A stretch of 64,000 nt of DNA, from assembly GCA_045561735.1 (NCBI GenBank), contig JBJKXC010000019.1, positions 1 through 64,000 of the forward strand, written 5' to 3'. The notes under the pieces were generated by a model. It saw only the letters and a program-made list of their open reading frames with translations. It was not told the origin of the DNA and did no database searches. Positions 54,681 through 62,980 of this stretch are shown piece after piece. This stretch comes from UBA3537 sp045561735 (GTDB taxonomy: Bacteria > Bacteroidota > Bacteroidia > Flavobacteriales > Flavobacteriaceae). The stretch's first letter is position 1; every line of letters begins with the position of its first letter. The translations under genes and the position numbers were made by a program.

Positions 54681-55658
54681 ATGAATTTCAATTCAATTTT
54701 TGATATCGACTCCAATAATGCTTTTGAAAAAAAGGCGCTTGAAATTTTTAAATTTCAGTTTAAAGAGAATCCAGTATATCGTTCTTTTTGTGATCTCTTG
54801 TACAAACACCCCAGCGATATTCATAAATTAGAAGACATTCCCTTTTTGCCCATAGAATTTTTTAAAACTCATAAAGTTGTTTCTTCAAAAAAAGAAATTC
54901 AACAAATATTTATAAGCAGTGGAACTACTGGAGGTATGGTGAGCAAACACTACATAGCAAATCTTAATATTTACAAAGCTAGTTTTCAGAAAGGCTTTAC
55001 ACACTTTTACGGGAAATCAGAGGACTATGCAGTTTTGGCGCTTCTCCCTTCTTATTTAGAACGCGAAGATTCTTCTTTGGTTTATATGGTAAATGATATG
55101 ATCAATCAATCTAAGCACACCAGAAGTGGGTTTTATTTAGATGATTTGAATGCATTAAAACAAACACTTTTAGAACTCGAGGCTGCGGGTCAAAAAACAC
55201 TACTAATTGGCGTTTCTTATGCACTTTTGGATTTGATCGAATTTCATAAATTTAAGTTCAAACACACCTTAGTGATGGAAACGGGAGGCATGAAAGGGCG
55301 TCGAAAAGAATTAATAAAATCAGAGCTGCACGCCTTGTTAAAAGAAGGATTTGGTGTGGATAAAATCCATAGCGAATATGGAATGACGGAACTCCTATCT
55401 CAGGCCTATTCTAAAGAAAGTGGCTTGTTTTATATGCCACCATGGATGAAAGTACTAATAAGGGATCCTGTAGACGCTTTGACTATACTTCCAAGAGGAA
55501 AGTCTGGTGGCATCAATGTAATTGATTTGGCTAATATTAATTCTTGCGCATTTATTGCCACGCAAGATTTAGGGATAATTCACAATAATGATGAGTTTGA
55601 AGTACTAGGTCGTTTTGACCAATCCGATATAAGAGGTTGTAATTTGATGGTAGTTTGA
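54681..55658 (+). CDS. LuxE-family acyl-protein synthetase/acyltransferase (orphan)
   Basis: A 325-residue member of the adenylate-forming LuxE family. The nucleotide-binding loop is FISSGTTGGMVSKHY (about 77-91). ALLPSYLEREDSSLVYMVNDMI, KHTLVMETGGMKGRRKEL and KIHSEYGMTELLSQAYS match the GMTE adenylation motif. In luminous bacteria LuxE activates fatty acids for LuxC, but no luxCDAB genes are present. A role in activating a fatty or other acid for lipid or pigment synthesis is inference. A TATTTTTG box lies 20 bases upstream, so it is separately transcribed. Its stop is two bases from the stop of the convergent tyrS. Confidence 0.85.
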   Translation: MNFNSIFDIDSNNAFEKKALEIFKFQFKENPVYRSFCDLLYKHPSDIHKLEDIPFLPIEFFKTHKVVSSKKEIQQIFISSGTTGGMVSKHYIANLNIYKASFQKGFTHFYGKSEDYAVLALLPSYLEREDSSLVYMVNDMINQSKHTRSGFYLDDLNALKQTLLELEAAGQKTLLIGVSYALLDLIEFHKFKFKHTLVMETGGMKGRRKELIKSELHALLKEGFGVDKIHSEYGMTELLSQAYSKESGLFYMPPWMKVLIRDPVDALTILPRGKSGGINVIDLANINSCAFIATQDLGIIHNNDEFEVLGRFDQSDIRGCNLMVV

Positions 55659-55660
55659 CC

Positions 55661-56956
55661 TTAAACTACACAAATGATAAAAGTACTGCGTTTTCCGCGA
55701 TTAATAATGATGTAAGTGTCATTAATCAGGTCTGAAACACTAATTGAATAAGCTTCATTTACTTTTTCTTTATTGACTAAAACTGAATTTTCTTTTAAGG
55801 CACGGCGTGCCTCTCCGTTGGAAGCTAAGAACCCAGTTTCAGAGCACAAAGCCGCGATCATATCCATACCCGCTTCTATTTTAGCTCTGGAAACATCGGT
55901 TTGAGGTACCCCTTCAAAAACATCTAAAAAGGTGGCTTCATCCAAGCTACTAATGTCAGATTTAAATGCTTTGCTGTACAGAATTTGTGAAGCTTTTTGA
56001 GCATTTTCGCAATCCGTGGCACCATGAACCATATTGGTAACGTCTTGCGCCAATTTTTTTTGAAGCTCTCTGGCATGGGGTTGCTTTTTATGCGATTCAA
56101 TCAAATCTTCTATCACACCCTTCTCTAAAAAAGTAAAGATTTTAATGTACTTTTCCGCATCTTCGTCACTGGAATTTAACCAATATTGATAAAATTTATA
56201 TGGTGAAGTTCGTTCGCGATCCAGCCATATATTGCCACCTTCACTTTTTCCAAATTTTGAACCATCTGATTTAGTGATCAATGGGCATGTTATGGCAAAT
56301 CCTTTTCCTTTGGCGACACGTCTAATCAATTCAGTTCCAGTGGTAATGTTTCCCCACTGATCGCTTCCACCCATTTGAAGGGTACAGCCTAAAGTTTGAA
56401 ATAAATTTAGAAAATCGTAGCCTTGTACCAGTTGATAGGTGAATTCTGTAAAACTCATTCCCTCCTTACTTTCTGAAGTAATTCTGTTTTTTACTGAGTC
56501 TTTCGCCATCATATAATTTACAGATAAGTGCTTCCCAACATCACGAATAAATTCTAAAAACGAAATTTCTTTCATCCAATCGTAATTATTGACCATCAAG
56601 GCAGCATTAGGGTCTTGGGTGTCAAAATCTAAGAAATGAGCCAATTGTTTTTGAATAGCATCTTGGTTTTGGCCAAGCGTAGTTTCATCTAATAAATTGC
56701 GCTCAACAGATTTTCCAGAGGGATCTCCAATCATTCCTGTAGCGCCGCCAACCAATGCCACAGGTTTATGCCCACAACGCTGAAAATGAGCTAACAACAT
56801 AATTGGAACCAGGTTTCCAATGTGTAATGAATCAGAAGTTGGATCAAAGCCTATGTAGGCTACACGCATTGTTTCTAGAAGATGCGCCTCAGTACCAGGC
56901 ATGTTGTCTTGAAGCATGCCGCGCCAATGTAAAACTTCTATAAAATTCTTGATCAT
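55661..56956 (-). CDS. tyrS: Tyrosyl-tRNA synthetase
   Basis: A 431-residue class I synthetase of the TyrRS type. Tyrosine/ATP motifs are AYIGFDPTSDSLHIGNLVPI (HIGN), SVNYMMAKDSVKNR, YQLVQGYDFLNLF, GGSDQWGNITTGTEL and the KMSKS-equivalent SDGSKFGKSEGG. A C-terminal S4-like domain begins near residue 355 (ARRALKENSVLVNKEKV). The ATG at 56956 (MIKNFIEVLHWRGML) is the normal start; an upstream extension would overlap the -7 box TATCTTTG at 56975-56982. It is convergent with the LuxE-like gene. Confidence 0.96.
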   Translation of the reverse strand: MIKNFIEVLHWRGMLQDNMPGTEAHLLETMRVAYIGFDPTSDSLHIGNLVPIMLLAHFQRCGHKPVALVGGATGMIGDPSGKSVERNLLDETTLGQNQDAIQKQLAHFLDFDTQDPNAALMVNNYDWMKEISFLEFIRDVGKHLSVNYMMAKDSVKNRITSESKEGMSFTEFTYQLVQGYDFLNLFQTLGCTLQMGGSDQWGNITTGTELIRRVAKGKGFAITCPLITKSDGSKFGKSEGGNIWLDRERTSPYKFYQYWLNSSDEDAEKYIKIFTFLEKGVIEDLIESHKKQPHARELQKKLAQDVTNMVHGATDCENAQKASQILYSKAFKSDISSLDEATFLDVFEGVPQTDVSRAKIEAGMDMIAALCSETGFLASNGEARRALKENSVLVNKEKVNEAYSISVSDLINDTYIIINRGKRSTFIICVV

Positions 56957-56974
56957 TAATTGATTTTTAATGTA

Positions 56975-56982
56975 CAAAGATA
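56975..56982 (-). promoter_or_regulatory. -7 box of tyrS (TATCTTTG)
   Basis: Perfect TAnnTTTG on the minus strand, 18 bases before the tyrS ATG. It supports the start at 56956. No TTTG is seen at the -33 spacing. Confidence 0.5.
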
Positions 56983-57028
56983 AAAGATTCATTAGGGATG
57001 AGAAAAGAAAAATCAGTAATTTCGCAAC

Positions 57029-58024
57029 ATGGTATTAGTCACAGGTGGCACCGGTCTTGTTGGAAGTCATTTACTTCTAAAATTAGCACAACAAAATCAA
57101 TCTGTTCGGGCACTTTATAGAAATGGTGCGAATCTCGAAAGGGTCAAAACTGTTTTTTCATACTATTCTAAAAACTCAAAATCACTTTATGAAAACATTG
57201 ATTGGGTAGAGGCAGATTTGAATGATTTACCGAAGTTAACATTAGCATTCAAAGACATAACCCATGTCTTTCATTGTGCAGCATATATTTCTTTTGACCC
57301 CTCCAATTATAAAATTTTGAGAGAGACCAATATTAAAGGAACCGCAAATATTGTTAATTTAAGTATTGTAAATAAAGTTAAAAAATTATGTTATGTAAGC
57401 AGCGTAGCTACTTTGGGTTACGGTGGAGATTTAATAACGGAAGAAAACCAATGGGATGGCAATCAAAACAAAAGCGTATACGCAATCTCAAAATACGGGG
57501 CAGAAATGGAAGTCTGGCGTGCTTCCCAAGAAGGTTTAGCGGTCGTAATTGTAAATCCAGGTGTTATTTTAGGGCCTGGTTTTTGGAATTCTGGAAGTGG
57601 CCTGTTGTTTAAATTAGTAGGGAAGAAACAGCGCTATTTTACAAATGGGAGAACAGGCTATGTTGCCGTTAATGATGTCACCAAAGCTATGCTATATCTA
57701 ATGGACTCGGATATTAAAAATCAGCGTTACATCCTAGTGGCTGAAAACTTGACGTATAAAGAAATCCTCACTATTGTTGCTGAAATTATGAAGATAGAGC
57801 CTCCTACAAAACTGGCTTCAGAACGTATGCTAATGTTTGCAATGCTTTGTGATTGGCTGCAATGTAAAGTATTAGGAAGAAAAAGACGGCTGAGCAAAGC
57901 TTTGTTCCGTGCACTTACAAAGGACTATAAATTCAGTTCTGAAAAAATAAAAACAGACCTTAATAACTTCAAATTTAGTCGTATTTGCGAGGCGTATCAA
58001 CAAGCGGTTCAATATTTTTTTTGA
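57029..58024 (+). CDS. NAD-dependent epimerase/dehydratase (extended SDR)
   Basis: A 331-residue Rossmann-fold oxidoreductase. Cofactor loop VTGGTGLVGSHLL is at residues 4-16. THVFHCAAYISFD, the Ser of CYVSSVATLG and the catalytic pair in YAISKYGAE (Tyr and Lys at about 150 and 154) are present. NPGVILGPGFWNSG follows. It resembles dihydroflavonol reductase-like/NAD(P)H epimerases of unknown substrate. A near-consensus TAATTTCG lies only five bases before the ATG, hinting at a leaderless message. The last 50 bases overlap the convergent DUF4296 gene in opposite orientation. Both frames look genuine. Confidence 0.88.
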   Translation: MVLVTGGTGLVGSHLLLKLAQQNQSVRALYRNGANLERVKTVFSYYSKNSKSLYENIDWVEADLNDLPKLTLAFKDITHVFHCAAYISFDPSNYKILRETNIKGTANIVNLSIVNKVKKLCYVSSVATLGYGGDLITEENQWDGNQNKSVYAISKYGAEMEVWRASQEGLAVVIVNPGVILGPGFWNSGSGLLFKLVGKKQRYFTNGRTGYVAVNDVTKAMLYLMDSDIKNQRYILVAENLTYKEILTIVAEIMKIEPPTKLASERMLMFAMLCDWLQCKVLGRKRRLSKALFRALTKDYKFSSEKIKTDLNNFKFSRICEAYQQAVQYFF

Positions 58025-58457
58025 GTTGTTTTTGACTCAATATTCGATTTCTTTTTCTTGTTTTAGTCAGAGAGTCTTTCTTTAATTTTCTCAAAGAGTC
58101 TGCCTTTTTATTTTGAATTTCAATACGCCTTTGAATTCGCTGTTTTGCAGCATCAAGTTTATGTTTCACACGTTGATAAATTAAGCTGTATTGTTCAATG
58201 TTACGGGCGTAATATGTATTACTGTTTTCAAACTGTATCGAATCAATATTATGTTTTTTAAAAACATAATCCAATGGGCTTATAAGCTTGTCTTGTAATA
58301 TTTTTTTATTGGCACCTTGGGTGGAATTCAGAATCATAAAATCACTTAAAATTTCCACCATTTTATCATCTGAAATCAAGTCGCTGGGGACTTCATAGGC
58401 GTTTTTATGACAAGAACACAAAATGAGGACAAATACTAAATAATGGAGAACTCTCAT
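57975..58457 (-). CDS. DUF4296 lipoprotein
   Basis: A 160-residue protein with a lipoprotein signal (LVFVLILCSC, Cys at about residue 16). It has the DUF4296 core: VPSDLISDDKMVEILSDFMILNS, YVFKKHNIDSIQFENSNTYYARN, and YQRVKHKLDAAKQRIQRRIE. A very basic, Lys/Arg-rich tail follows. The family is confined to Bacteroidota, and I know of no function. The start overlaps the dihydroorotase stop by four bases (same operon), while its 3' end overlaps the convergent epimerase gene by 50 bases. The basic tail is encoded mostly in that overlap zone and just before it. Confidence 0.87.
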   Translation of the reverse strand: MRVLHYLVFVLILCSCHKNAYEVPSDLISDDKMVEILSDFMILNSTQGANKKILQDKLISPLDYVFKKHNIDSIQFENSNTYYARNIEQYSLIYQRVKHKLDAAKQRIQRRIEIQNKKADSLRKLKKDSLTKTRKRNRILSQKQLKKNIEPLVDTPRKYD

Positions 58458-59800
58458 CGTTTGAATGTAAGGCGCATAGCCGAATTTTTATTTGTAAATT
58501 TAGTATTATGATAGACTAAATTGCCATTTAGAATGGTGTGAGTAATTCTGGACTTAAAAGTGACCCCCTCAAAAGGTGACCAGCCACACTTGTATAAAAT
58601 ATTTTCTGGGGTAACTGTCCAAGGGTTATGCGGGTCTACCAAAATTAAATCTGCAAAATAACCTTTGCGAACAAAGCCTCTTTTTTCAATTTGAAATAGA
58701 ATAGCGGGATTATGGGCCATTTTCTCTACCAACTTTTCAATTGAAATTTTACCTTTGTGATAGGCTTCCATAAGTGCTACAACCGCATGTTGAACCAAAG
58801 GTCCACCTGAAGGTGCTTTGGTATAAGAATTTGCTTTTTCTTCAATTGAGTGAGGAGCATGGTCTGTAGCAATGACATCAATTCTATCGTCTAATAGAGC
58901 CTCCCACAAGGCCTCTCGATCTTTGGCTGTTTTTATTGCTGGATTCCATTTTATATAGTTTCCTTTTTTGTCGTAATCTCCGTCTGAGAACCAAAGATGA
59001 TGGATGCAAACCTCCGCAGTGATTTTTTTCTTTTCCAATGGTTTTTTATTGGAAAATAATTCTGTTTCTTTGGCTGTGGACAAGTGAAAAACATGTAATC
59101 TAGCACCTGTTTTTTTTGCTAACTCAATGGCTTTTGAAGACGACATATAACAAGCTTTTTCACTTCTTATAATTGGATGAAATTTAACGGGAATGGCATC
59201 GCCGTATTCGTCTTTGAATTTTTTGGTATTTACGCGAATGGTTTGCTCATCTTCACAATGTACAGCAATCAGTAAATCTGTACTTGCAAAAATCTTTTCT
59301 AAGACATCTGTGTTATCAACCAACATATTGCCTGTTGAGGAGCCAAGAAAAAGCTTTAGGGCTGCAACATTTTTTGAATCAATTTTAAGAATTTCATCTA
59401 AATTATCATTGGTTCCTCCAAACATAAAAGAATAGTTGGCATATGATGTTTTAGAGGCCCTAGCAAATTTTTCTTCAAGCTTTTTAATGGTCGTAGCATG
59501 TGGCTTAGTGTTGGGCATTTCTATAAATGAAGTAATTCCCCCAGCAATTGCCGCTCTTGATTCTGTTTCAATATTTGCTTTGTGGGTCAAGCCAGGTTCT
59601 CTAAAGTGAACTTGGTCGTCAATCATGCCAGGCAATAAAAATTTATTTTCAGCATCAATTACCAAAGTGTCAGCGTTTTTAGAACTTATTGACGGGGCAA
59701 TTTCTTTAATTATTTGACCTTCAATTAACAAGTCACCATCCAGGATTTCACCCTGATTTACAATACGTGCATTTTTAATTAATATCGATGATTTCTGCAT
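58454..59800 (-). CDS. pyrC: Dihydroorotase
   Basis: A 448-residue amidohydrolase of the class I dihydroorotase type, closing the pyrimidine ring. Metal-binding DDQVHFREPGLTHKANI (HxH-like variant with the first His at about 62) is followed by AALKLFLGSSTGNMLVDN with the carboxylated Lys. The His ligands are in LIAVHCED and RLHVFHLSTAKE, and the catalytic Asp in VIATDHAPHSIEEK. The residue QVH in place of HVH at the first metal site should be noted; many flavobacterial enzymes share it. It lies directly between the glycosyltransferase (zero gap) and DUF4296 (four-base overlap) genes. Confidence 0.92.
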   Translation of the reverse strand: MQKSSILIKNARIVNQGEILDGDLLIEGQIIKEIAPSISSKNADTLVIDAENKFLLPGMIDDQVHFREPGLTHKANIETESRAAIAGGITSFIEMPNTKPHATTIKKLEEKFARASKTSYANYSFMFGGTNDNLDEILKIDSKNVAALKLFLGSSTGNMLVDNTDVLEKIFASTDLLIAVHCEDEQTIRVNTKKFKDEYGDAIPVKFHPIIRSEKACYMSSSKAIELAKKTGARLHVFHLSTAKETELFSNKKPLEKKKITAEVCIHHLWFSDGDYDKKGNYIKWNPAIKTAKDREALWEALLDDRIDVIATDHAPHSIEEKANSYTKAPSGGPLVQHAVVALMEAYHKGKISIEKLVEKMAHNPAILFQIEKRGFVRKGYFADLILVDPHNPWTVTPENILYKCGWSPFEGVTFKSRITHTILNGNLVYHNTKFTNKNSAMRLTFKR

Positions 59801-60526
59801 TTATAATTTGCCTAAAATTTGTTGAGCCCGCATTATCAAAACTCCTTTTATTGCTTCTGATATGATTCCTTTTGTGAGTTTAGATGTTCCTTTAACTCGG
59901 TCTGTAAAGATAATAGGTATTTCTTTGATTTTAAATTTTTTATGAAATGCTTTGTATTTCATTTCAATTTGAAACGCATACCCTACAAACCTAATCTGAT
60001 CCAATTCCAAGGATTCCAAAACCGTTCTCTTGTAGCAAACAAACCCAGCGGTGGGATCTTTAATCGGCATGCCGGTAATTATACGTACATACCAAGAAGC
60101 GAAATAAGATAGTAAAATCCTTGATAGCGGCCAATTTACAACATTGATGCCATTTTTGTAACGAGAGCCAATTGCAAGATCAACTTTCCCTTCTTTACAA
60201 GCTTTGTAAAGCTCAATCAATGAATTGGGATCATGCGAAAAGTCGGCATCCATTTCAAAAATATATTTATAATCGCGTTCCAATCCCCATTTAAATCCCG
60301 CTAAATAGGCCTTGCCCAAACCGAACTTAGATAGCCGCTTTAGTAGAAATAATTTATTTGAAAAATCGTTTTGAAGACCGTAAACTTTATCCGCTGTTTT
60401 GTCGGGAGAATTATCATCCACCACCAAAATATGAACCTGCGGATGCAACAAAAAAACCGCTCGCAAAAGTGCTTCGATATTTTCGATTTCGTTATAAGTT
60501 GGAATGATTATAAGTGTATTATTCAT
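59801..60526 (-). CDS. Polyprenol-phosphate mannose synthase-like glycosyltransferase (GT2, DPM1 type)
   Basis: A 241-residue cytoplasmic enzyme without membrane helices. GT2 motifs are LIIIPTYNEIENIEALL, ILVVDDNSPDKTAD, YIFEMDADFSHDP and PIKDPTAGFVCYKR. The DADFSHDP and DPTAGF strings are characteristic of dolichol/polyprenol-phosphate mannose synthases, which provide lipid-linked mannose for envelope glycosylation. The ATG at 60526 starts the protein one codon before the family motif; an upstream extension would cover the -7 box. It heads an operon with dihydroorotase and DUF4296 and diverges from the DUF4271 gene. Confidence 0.92.
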   Translation of the reverse strand: MNNTLIIIPTYNEIENIEALLRAVFLLHPQVHILVVDDNSPDKTADKVYGLQNDFSNKLFLLKRLSKFGLGKAYLAGFKWGLERDYKYIFEMDADFSHDPNSLIELYKACKEGKVDLAIGSRYKNGINVVNWPLSRILLSYFASWYVRIITGMPIKDPTAGFVCYKRTVLESLELDQIRFVGYAFQIEMKYKAFHKKFKIKEIPIIFTDRVKGTSKLTKGIISEAIKGVLIMRAQQILGKL

Positions 60527-60544
60527 AAAATGTTGCATGGCAAG

Positions 60545-60552
60545 CAAAAATA
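60545..60552 (-). promoter_or_regulatory. -7 box for the glycosyltransferase-pyrC operon (TATTTTTG)
   Basis: TAnnTTTG on the minus strand, 18 bases before the start codon, with a TTTG 25 bases upstream (60578-60581), slightly longer than the usual spacer. Confidence 0.5.
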
Positions 60553-60590
60553 AGCTATTTATGCGTGTCCCATTATACAAAATTTCTTGT

Positions 60591-60598
60591 TAATTTTG
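60591..60598 (+). promoter_or_regulatory. -7 box for the DUF4271 gene (TAATTTTG)
   Basis: TAnnTTTG ending only three bases before the ATG at 60602. If used, the message would have almost no leader. It overlaps the in-frame TTG codons at 60587 and 60596, which argues against those as starts. Confidence 0.5.
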
Positions 60599-60601
60599 TG
60601 T

Positions 60602-61258
60602 ATGCTTAGAGAGGTTATTTCAAATGACGGTTATGTTCTGTGTGGACTGCTGAGCCTAACATTGCTGTTAATTGTTAAAATACTTCACTCCAAGCGTTTG
60701 TTTGATTTTCTTGGATTTTTAGGGAATTCTAATTATTTACGAATATACTTAAAAGACCATTCTTTTCTTGATGGTTTTGACACCCTTTTAGCCCTTAATT
60801 TTTGTTTAAACGGTACTATATTTGGTTACATTACTCACGAGGCACTGCTCGGAGATATTGCAATGAATAGCAGTGTATTTTTTATTTCTTTTGGATTAAT
60901 TGCATTGGGACTGCTCTTAAAAATTGGTATTGAACTTCTAATTGGATATGCTTTTGACTTGTATAACCTATTGAATGTTTTAACATTTCAACAAATCAGC
61001 ACTATTAACTTTGTTGGTATTTTACTTCTTCCGATTAATGCTCTGTTAGTATTTCATTCTAACTTTCAAAAATCTGCGGTCCTAATTGTAGTAATTTTAA
61101 TAATACTTGTTTTTATCTTTGGTATGGTAAAGACGATTCAATCCTATCAAAAGCTAATTTTAAGTAATTTCTTGTATTTTATTTTGTATATTTGCACCCT
61201 GGAATTTGGTCCCTGTATTATTATTTACAACTATCTAAGGCATTCCAATCACTTTTAG
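60602..61258 (+). CDS. DUF4271 membrane protein
   Basis: A 218-residue integral membrane protein with about six helices. It starts MLREVISNDGYVLCGLLSLTL, the conserved DUF4271 opening, followed by SKRLFDFLGFLGNSNYLRIYLKD. The final helix region reads LYFILYICTLEFGPCIIIYNYL, the family's closing motif. No function is known to me. It lies 29 bases upstream of the hemD-like gene on the same strand, and this order (glycosyltransferase diverging, then DUF4271, then HemD) is a frequent flavobacterial arrangement. The ATG at 60602 was preferred because earlier TTG codons lie in the promoter box. Confidence 0.87.
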   Translation: MLREVISNDGYVLCGLLSLTLLLIVKILHSKRLFDFLGFLGNSNYLRIYLKDHSFLDGFDTLLALNFCLNGTIFGYITHEALLGDIAMNSSVFFISFGLIALGLLLKIGIELLIGYAFDLYNLLNVLTFQQISTINFVGILLLPINALLVFHSNFQKSAVLIVVILIILVFIFGMVKTIQSYQKLILSNFLYFILYICTLEFGPCIIIYNYLRHSNHF

Positions 61259-61287
61259 AGTGTCCATTTTTATAGAGTACCCATTTT

Positions 61288-62034
61288 ATGAAAGTAAAAA
61301 CAATCTTAGTTTCACAACCCGAACCAAAGGTCGAAAATTCGCCTTACTATGACCTTCAACAAACTCAAAAAGTAAAAATTGATTTTCGCCCCTTTATTCA
61401 CGTCGAGAACGTCACAACCAAGGAAATTAGATTACAAAAAGTAGATTTCTCCAAGTTTTCTGCAATTATTTTAACCAGTAGAAATGCTGTTGATCACTTT
61501 TTTAGAGTAGCAGAGTCCATGCGTTTTAAAGTTCCAGACTCAATGAAATATTTTTGCCAATCTGAGGCTGTTGCCTACTACCTACAAAAATATGTTGTTT
61601 ACAGAAAACGCAAAATTTATGTTGGAAATCGAAACTTTGCAGAACTTCTGCCAGTCATTAATAAATACAAGAACGAATCTTTTTTACTACCTTCTTCTGA
61701 CAAACTAAAGCCTTCAATTCCCATGGCTTTGGATGAATTAGGTCTGAATTGGAAACAGGCTGTTTTTTACAAAACAGTGATAAGCGATTTATCGGATTTG
61801 GCCAATGTTTATTATGATATTTTGGTGTTTTTCAGTCCTTCTGGAATTGATTCTTTGTTTCATAATTTCCCAGATTTCAAACAAAATGATACTCGCATCG
61901 CTGTTTTTGGTAACACCACTGTTAAAGCGGTCGAAAATAAAGGGCTTCGTGTAGATATTTCAGCCCCTAGCAAGGAAACACCTTCTATGACCATGGCGCT
62001 TGAGCGTTACATAAAAAAAATGAATAAAAAGTAA
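61288..62034 (+). CDS. hemD: Uroporphyrinogen-III synthase
   Basis: A 248-residue cytoplasmic enzyme of the heme pathway that cyclises hydroxymethylbilane with ring-D inversion. The two-lobed HemD fold is read from KTILVSQPEPKVENSPYYDL, the DFSKFSAIILTSRNAVDHFF motif of domain 1, QAVFYKTVISDL, and the domain 2 string YDILVFFSPSGIDSLFHNF with AVFGNTTVKAVENKGLRVDI. HemD is poorly conserved, so the call depends on motif order. The length agrees with flavobacterial members. It is probably transcribed with DUF4271. Confidence 0.88.
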   Translation: MKVKTILVSQPEPKVENSPYYDLQQTQKVKIDFRPFIHVENVTTKEIRLQKVDFSKFSAIILTSRNAVDHFFRVAESMRFKVPDSMKYFCQSEAVAYYLQKYVVYRKRKIYVGNRNFAELLPVINKYKNESFLLPSSDKLKPSIPMALDELGLNWKQAVFYKTVISDLSDLANVYYDILVFFSPSGIDSLFHNFPDFKQNDTRIAVFGNTTVKAVENKGLRVDISAPSKETPSMTMALERYIKKMNKK

Positions 62035-62112
62035 TTCATTTTCTGTAGTATTTCAAAAATATCTATTTTCGTTAATTTTTGAATATTGTATAGTTTAAAT
62101 TTATTTGAATTA

Positions 62113-62973
62113 ATGAAACCTAAAAAAATTTTTCTGCTTTTAACAGTTTTCGCTTTCAGTTGTAGTAACGAAGCAATTAGTTCTGCTGATACAGATGATA
62201 ACGTGGATGATAACGTGAGTGATTTTTTCCCAAATAACCTCAATAACTACTGGAAATATGTAGTTGACAGTAGCAGTGAAGAGCTGCCCAATATGAACTT
62301 TACAGCCTTGGATTCGGTTTATGTTGCTGAATCTTCTGATAATTCCATTTCATTGGCAGCCAATGATAATGCCTTATCCAATGGGATTATGAATATGATT
62401 TTAACGTCTGGCACCTTGTATAAAACCGATAACACTCTTGCATTGGATGGAAGTATTGATCTTACTGAAAATCTTGCCGATTTAGGGTTCGCCGACAGCT
62501 TTACCTTGACTGGACTGACCCTCTATGATTTAGAGGCTTCCAACGAAAGTATTATGTTTACACAATCTAGCATATCTTCAAATTCTATTCCCATTCAAGA
62601 TACCGAGATACCGGTTGATGTTAATTATGAAATCCAAACTAAAAAATTAAATTTTTACGATTCTAATACAATCAACCAAATAAATTACAATAATGTTTTT
62701 GAGGGTGAACTAACGCTTTCACTTGAAATCAATGCCACAATTTCTCTGTTGGGCTTCCCTCAAACCGTTACCTTCTTAGATTTTCAAGACATCCTTTCCA
62801 TAAGGTATTACTTCGCAGAATCTATTGGGATGGTAAACGCTCAAGCGTCTCAAGGCTTTGCTTTGTCTGAAGAATTGACAACTTTATTAGCTCTCGCCAA
62901 TATCCCATTGGAAATTCCATCTAATATCAATATTTCAAGTTCAGAAGTATTAAATGATTATGTGTTGCAATAG
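62113..62973 (+). CDS. Lipoprotein of unknown function
   Basis: A 286-residue protein. Lipoprotein signal IFLLLTVFAFSC (Cys at about residue 17). Next comes an acidic linker with a perfect tandem 12-base duplication encoding DDNVDDNV. A beta-rich domain opens FFPNNLNNYWKYVVDSSS and ends NVFEGELTLSLEINATISL with SIRYYFAESIGMVNAQA. The pattern 'FFP...YWKY' then 'Y.A..IG.V' recurs in flavobacterial outer-membrane lipoproteins, but no function is known. The ATG at 62113 was chosen because an in-frame TTG at 62086 would add nine residues before the signal peptide. Convergent with the antiporter gene, seven bases apart. Confidence 0.8.
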   Translation: MKPKKIFLLLTVFAFSCSNEAISSADTDDNVDDNVSDFFPNNLNNYWKYVVDSSSEELPNMNFTALDSVYVAESSDNSISLAANDNALSNGIMNMILTSGTLYKTDNTLALDGSIDLTENLADLGFADSFTLTGLTLYDLEASNESIMFTQSSISSNSIPIQDTEIPVDVNYEIQTKKLNFYDSNTINQINYNNVFEGELTLSLEINATISLLGFPQTVTFLDFQDILSIRYYFAESIGMVNAQASQGFALSEELTTLLALANIPLEIPSNINISSSEVLNDYVLQ

Positions 62974-62980
62974 CAACAGA

